Assembly: GCA_021776195.1 (NCBI GenBank)
Contig: JAJFGK010000107.1
Location: 1-24,486 of the forward strand
DNA: 24,486 nt
Origin: Kiloniellaceae bacterium
Lineage (GTDB): Bacteria > Pseudomonadota > Alphaproteobacteria > Kiloniellales > Kiloniellaceae
Direction of reading: 5' to 3'
Below the pieces are notes generated by a model. That model was not told the origin of the DNA. It was given only the letters and a program-made list of their open reading frames with translations, and ran no database searches. Numbering within the stretch: the first letter of the stretch is position 1; each line of letters opens with the position of its first letter. Positions 23,532-24,486 of the stretch are shown here, piece by piece. Made by a program: the position numbers and the translations under genes.

Positions 23532-24486
23532 TCAGTCTCGTTGCGAGGCCTTCAGGGCCAGGCGCAGGTCCTCGATGATGTCGTCGGGGTCCTCCAGGCC
23601 GACCGAGAGGCGGATCAGCGCCTGGCCGACGCCGGCCTGCTCGAGCTGTTCGTCGGTCATCTGCTGATGGGTCGTGCTGGCCGGATGAATCACCAGGGTC
23701 TTGGCGTCGCCCACATTGGCCAGGTGCGAGGAGAGCGCGCAGCCTTCGATGAAGCGCGCGCCGGCGGCCCGTCCGCCCTTGACCCCGAAGGAGACGATGG
23801 ACCCGGCGCCTTTCGGCAGCAGCCGTTTGGCCAGTTCGTGGTCGGGGTGGCTCGGCAGGTCCGGATGAACGACCCAGTCGACCGCCTCGTGGCCTTCCAG
23901 GAACTCCAGAACCTTGTGAGTATTTGCCATATGGCGGTCCATGCGCAGCGACAGGGTCTCGACCCCCTGGAGGATGTAAAAGGCATTCTGCGGCGCCATG
24001 CAGGCGCCGAAATCGCGCAGGCCCTCGGCGCGGGCCCGCATGGAGAGCGCCTGGGGCCCGAACTCCTCGGCAAAGTCGATGCCGTGATAGCCGGCATAGG
24101 GCTCGGTCAGGGTCTCGAACAGCCCGGAGTCTTCCCAGTCGAAGCGCCCGCCGTCGACCAGCAATCCGCCGAGCGCCAGGCCATGACCGCCGAGCCACTT
24201 GGTCGCCGAGTGCATGATCACGTCGGCACCGAGCTCGATCGGGCGCATCAGGTAGGGCGTGGCAAAGGTGCTGTCGACCATCAGCGGCAGCTTATGGCGA
24301 TGGGCGATCTCGGCCAGGGCCGCGACGTCGAGCACCTCCAGCCCTGGATTGCCCAGGGTCTCGGCATAGATCACCCGGGTCTCGGGCCGGATCGCCGCCT
24401 CGAAGCCCTTGAGGTCGCGCGGCTTCACGAAGCTGGTGGTGATGCCGAAGCGCGGCAGGGTGTGGGAGAAGAGATTGATCGAGCCG
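23532..24486 (-). CDS. metY: O-acetylhomoserine sulfhydrylase (MetY-like), N-terminus cut by the window edge
   Basis: C-terminal 317 or so residues of a Cys/Met-metabolism PLP enzyme that joins O-acetylhomoserine with sulfide to make homocysteine. The window-edge residues GSINLFSHTLPRFGI, the segment TLGNPGLEVLD, PLMVDSTFATPYLMRPIELG and the PLP-Lys motif SATKWLGGHG are characteristic of the MetY branch rather than of MetB or MetC. HELAKRLLPKGAGSIVSFG and RLSVGLEDPDDIIEDL complete the C-terminal domain. The start codon lies beyond base 24486. It is the first visible gene of a minus-strand run with the hydrolase, D-cysteine-desulfhydrase-like and thioesterase genes, where sulfide released by the PLP lyase could feed MetY. 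Confidence 0.95.
   Translation of the reverse strand, partial: GSINLFSHTLPRFGITTSFVKPRDLKGFEAAIRPETRVIYAETLGNPGLEVLDVAALAEIAHRHKLPLMVDSTFATPYLMRPIELGADVIMHSATKWLGGHGLALGGLLVDGGRFDWEDSGLFETLTEPYAGYHGIDFAEEFGPQALSMRARAEGLRDFGACMAPQNAFYILQGVETLSLRMDRHMANTHKVLEFLEGHEAVDWVVHPDLPSHPDHELAKRLLPKGAGSIVSFGVKGGRAAGARFIEGCALSSHLANVGDAKTLVIHPASTTHQQMTDEQLEQAGVGQALIRLSVGLEDPDDIIEDLRLALKASQRD

Overview
The window is high-GC DNA, densely packed with genes. It has many GTG and TTG starts, short intercistronic gaps, an FNR-type regulator and alphaproteobacterial-style transport and lipid A genes. Together these suggest an alphaproteobacterium, probably near the Rhodospirillales or Kiloniellales; that placement is inferred from gene content, not from a marker gene. 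I found no rRNA, tRNA, CRISPR array, transposase or phage gene. Both window edges cut genes: an SDR oxidoreductase on the left and a MetY-like sulfhydrylase on the right.

Left part (1-5.4 kb): a minus-strand pair encodes a TauD/TfdA-type Fe(II)/2-oxoglutarate dioxygenase followed by a short-chain dehydrogenase. It diverges from a plus-strand pair made of a 576-residue protein I do not recognise and a DUF3726-like protein. Next comes an unrecognised 362-residue protein, preceded by an AT-rich stretch with its own apparent promoter.

Dipeptide/oligopeptide ABC transporter (5.7-11.7 kb): one complete five-gene operon, ATPase-ATPase-binding protein-permease-permease. A perfect 12-bp inverted repeat lies between the binding-protein gene and the first permease gene.

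Oxygen-regulation neighbourhood (11.7-14.2 kb): an alpha/beta-hydrolase-fold protein lacks both the catalytic Ser and the catalytic His. It is followed by a GNAT-like protein and, divergently, an FNR-family regulator with four candidate cluster cysteines. Two FNR-type boxes lie here: one in the GNAT/fnr divergent gap and a perfect one just past the GNAT stop codon. A histidine/aromatic ammonia-lyase homologue with an altered MIO triad converges on the regulator.

Envelope cassette (15.8-19.1 kb): a GT2 polyprenyl-phosphate glycosyltransferase and a LAB_N small membrane protein (plus strand) converge, with overlapping 3' ends, on a PAP2 phosphatase and a GT39/ArnT-like glycosyltransferase (minus strand). 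Together they could make a lipid-linked sugar, move it and transfer it to dephosphorylated lipid A or core. This resembles the galacturonic-acid systems known from Rhizobium.

Right part (19.2-24.5 kb): tandem paralogous ornithine cyclodeaminase/mu-crystallin proteins are followed on the opposite strand by a run of genes for MetY, an alpha/beta hydrolase, a D-cysteine-desulfhydrase-like PLP enzyme and a hotdog thioesterase. This reads as an amino-acid and sulfur metabolism segment.

A recurrent feature is short tandem duplication placed at gene ends: the SDR start, the dioxygenase ribosome-binding region, and the stop codon of the hydrolase-like gene.
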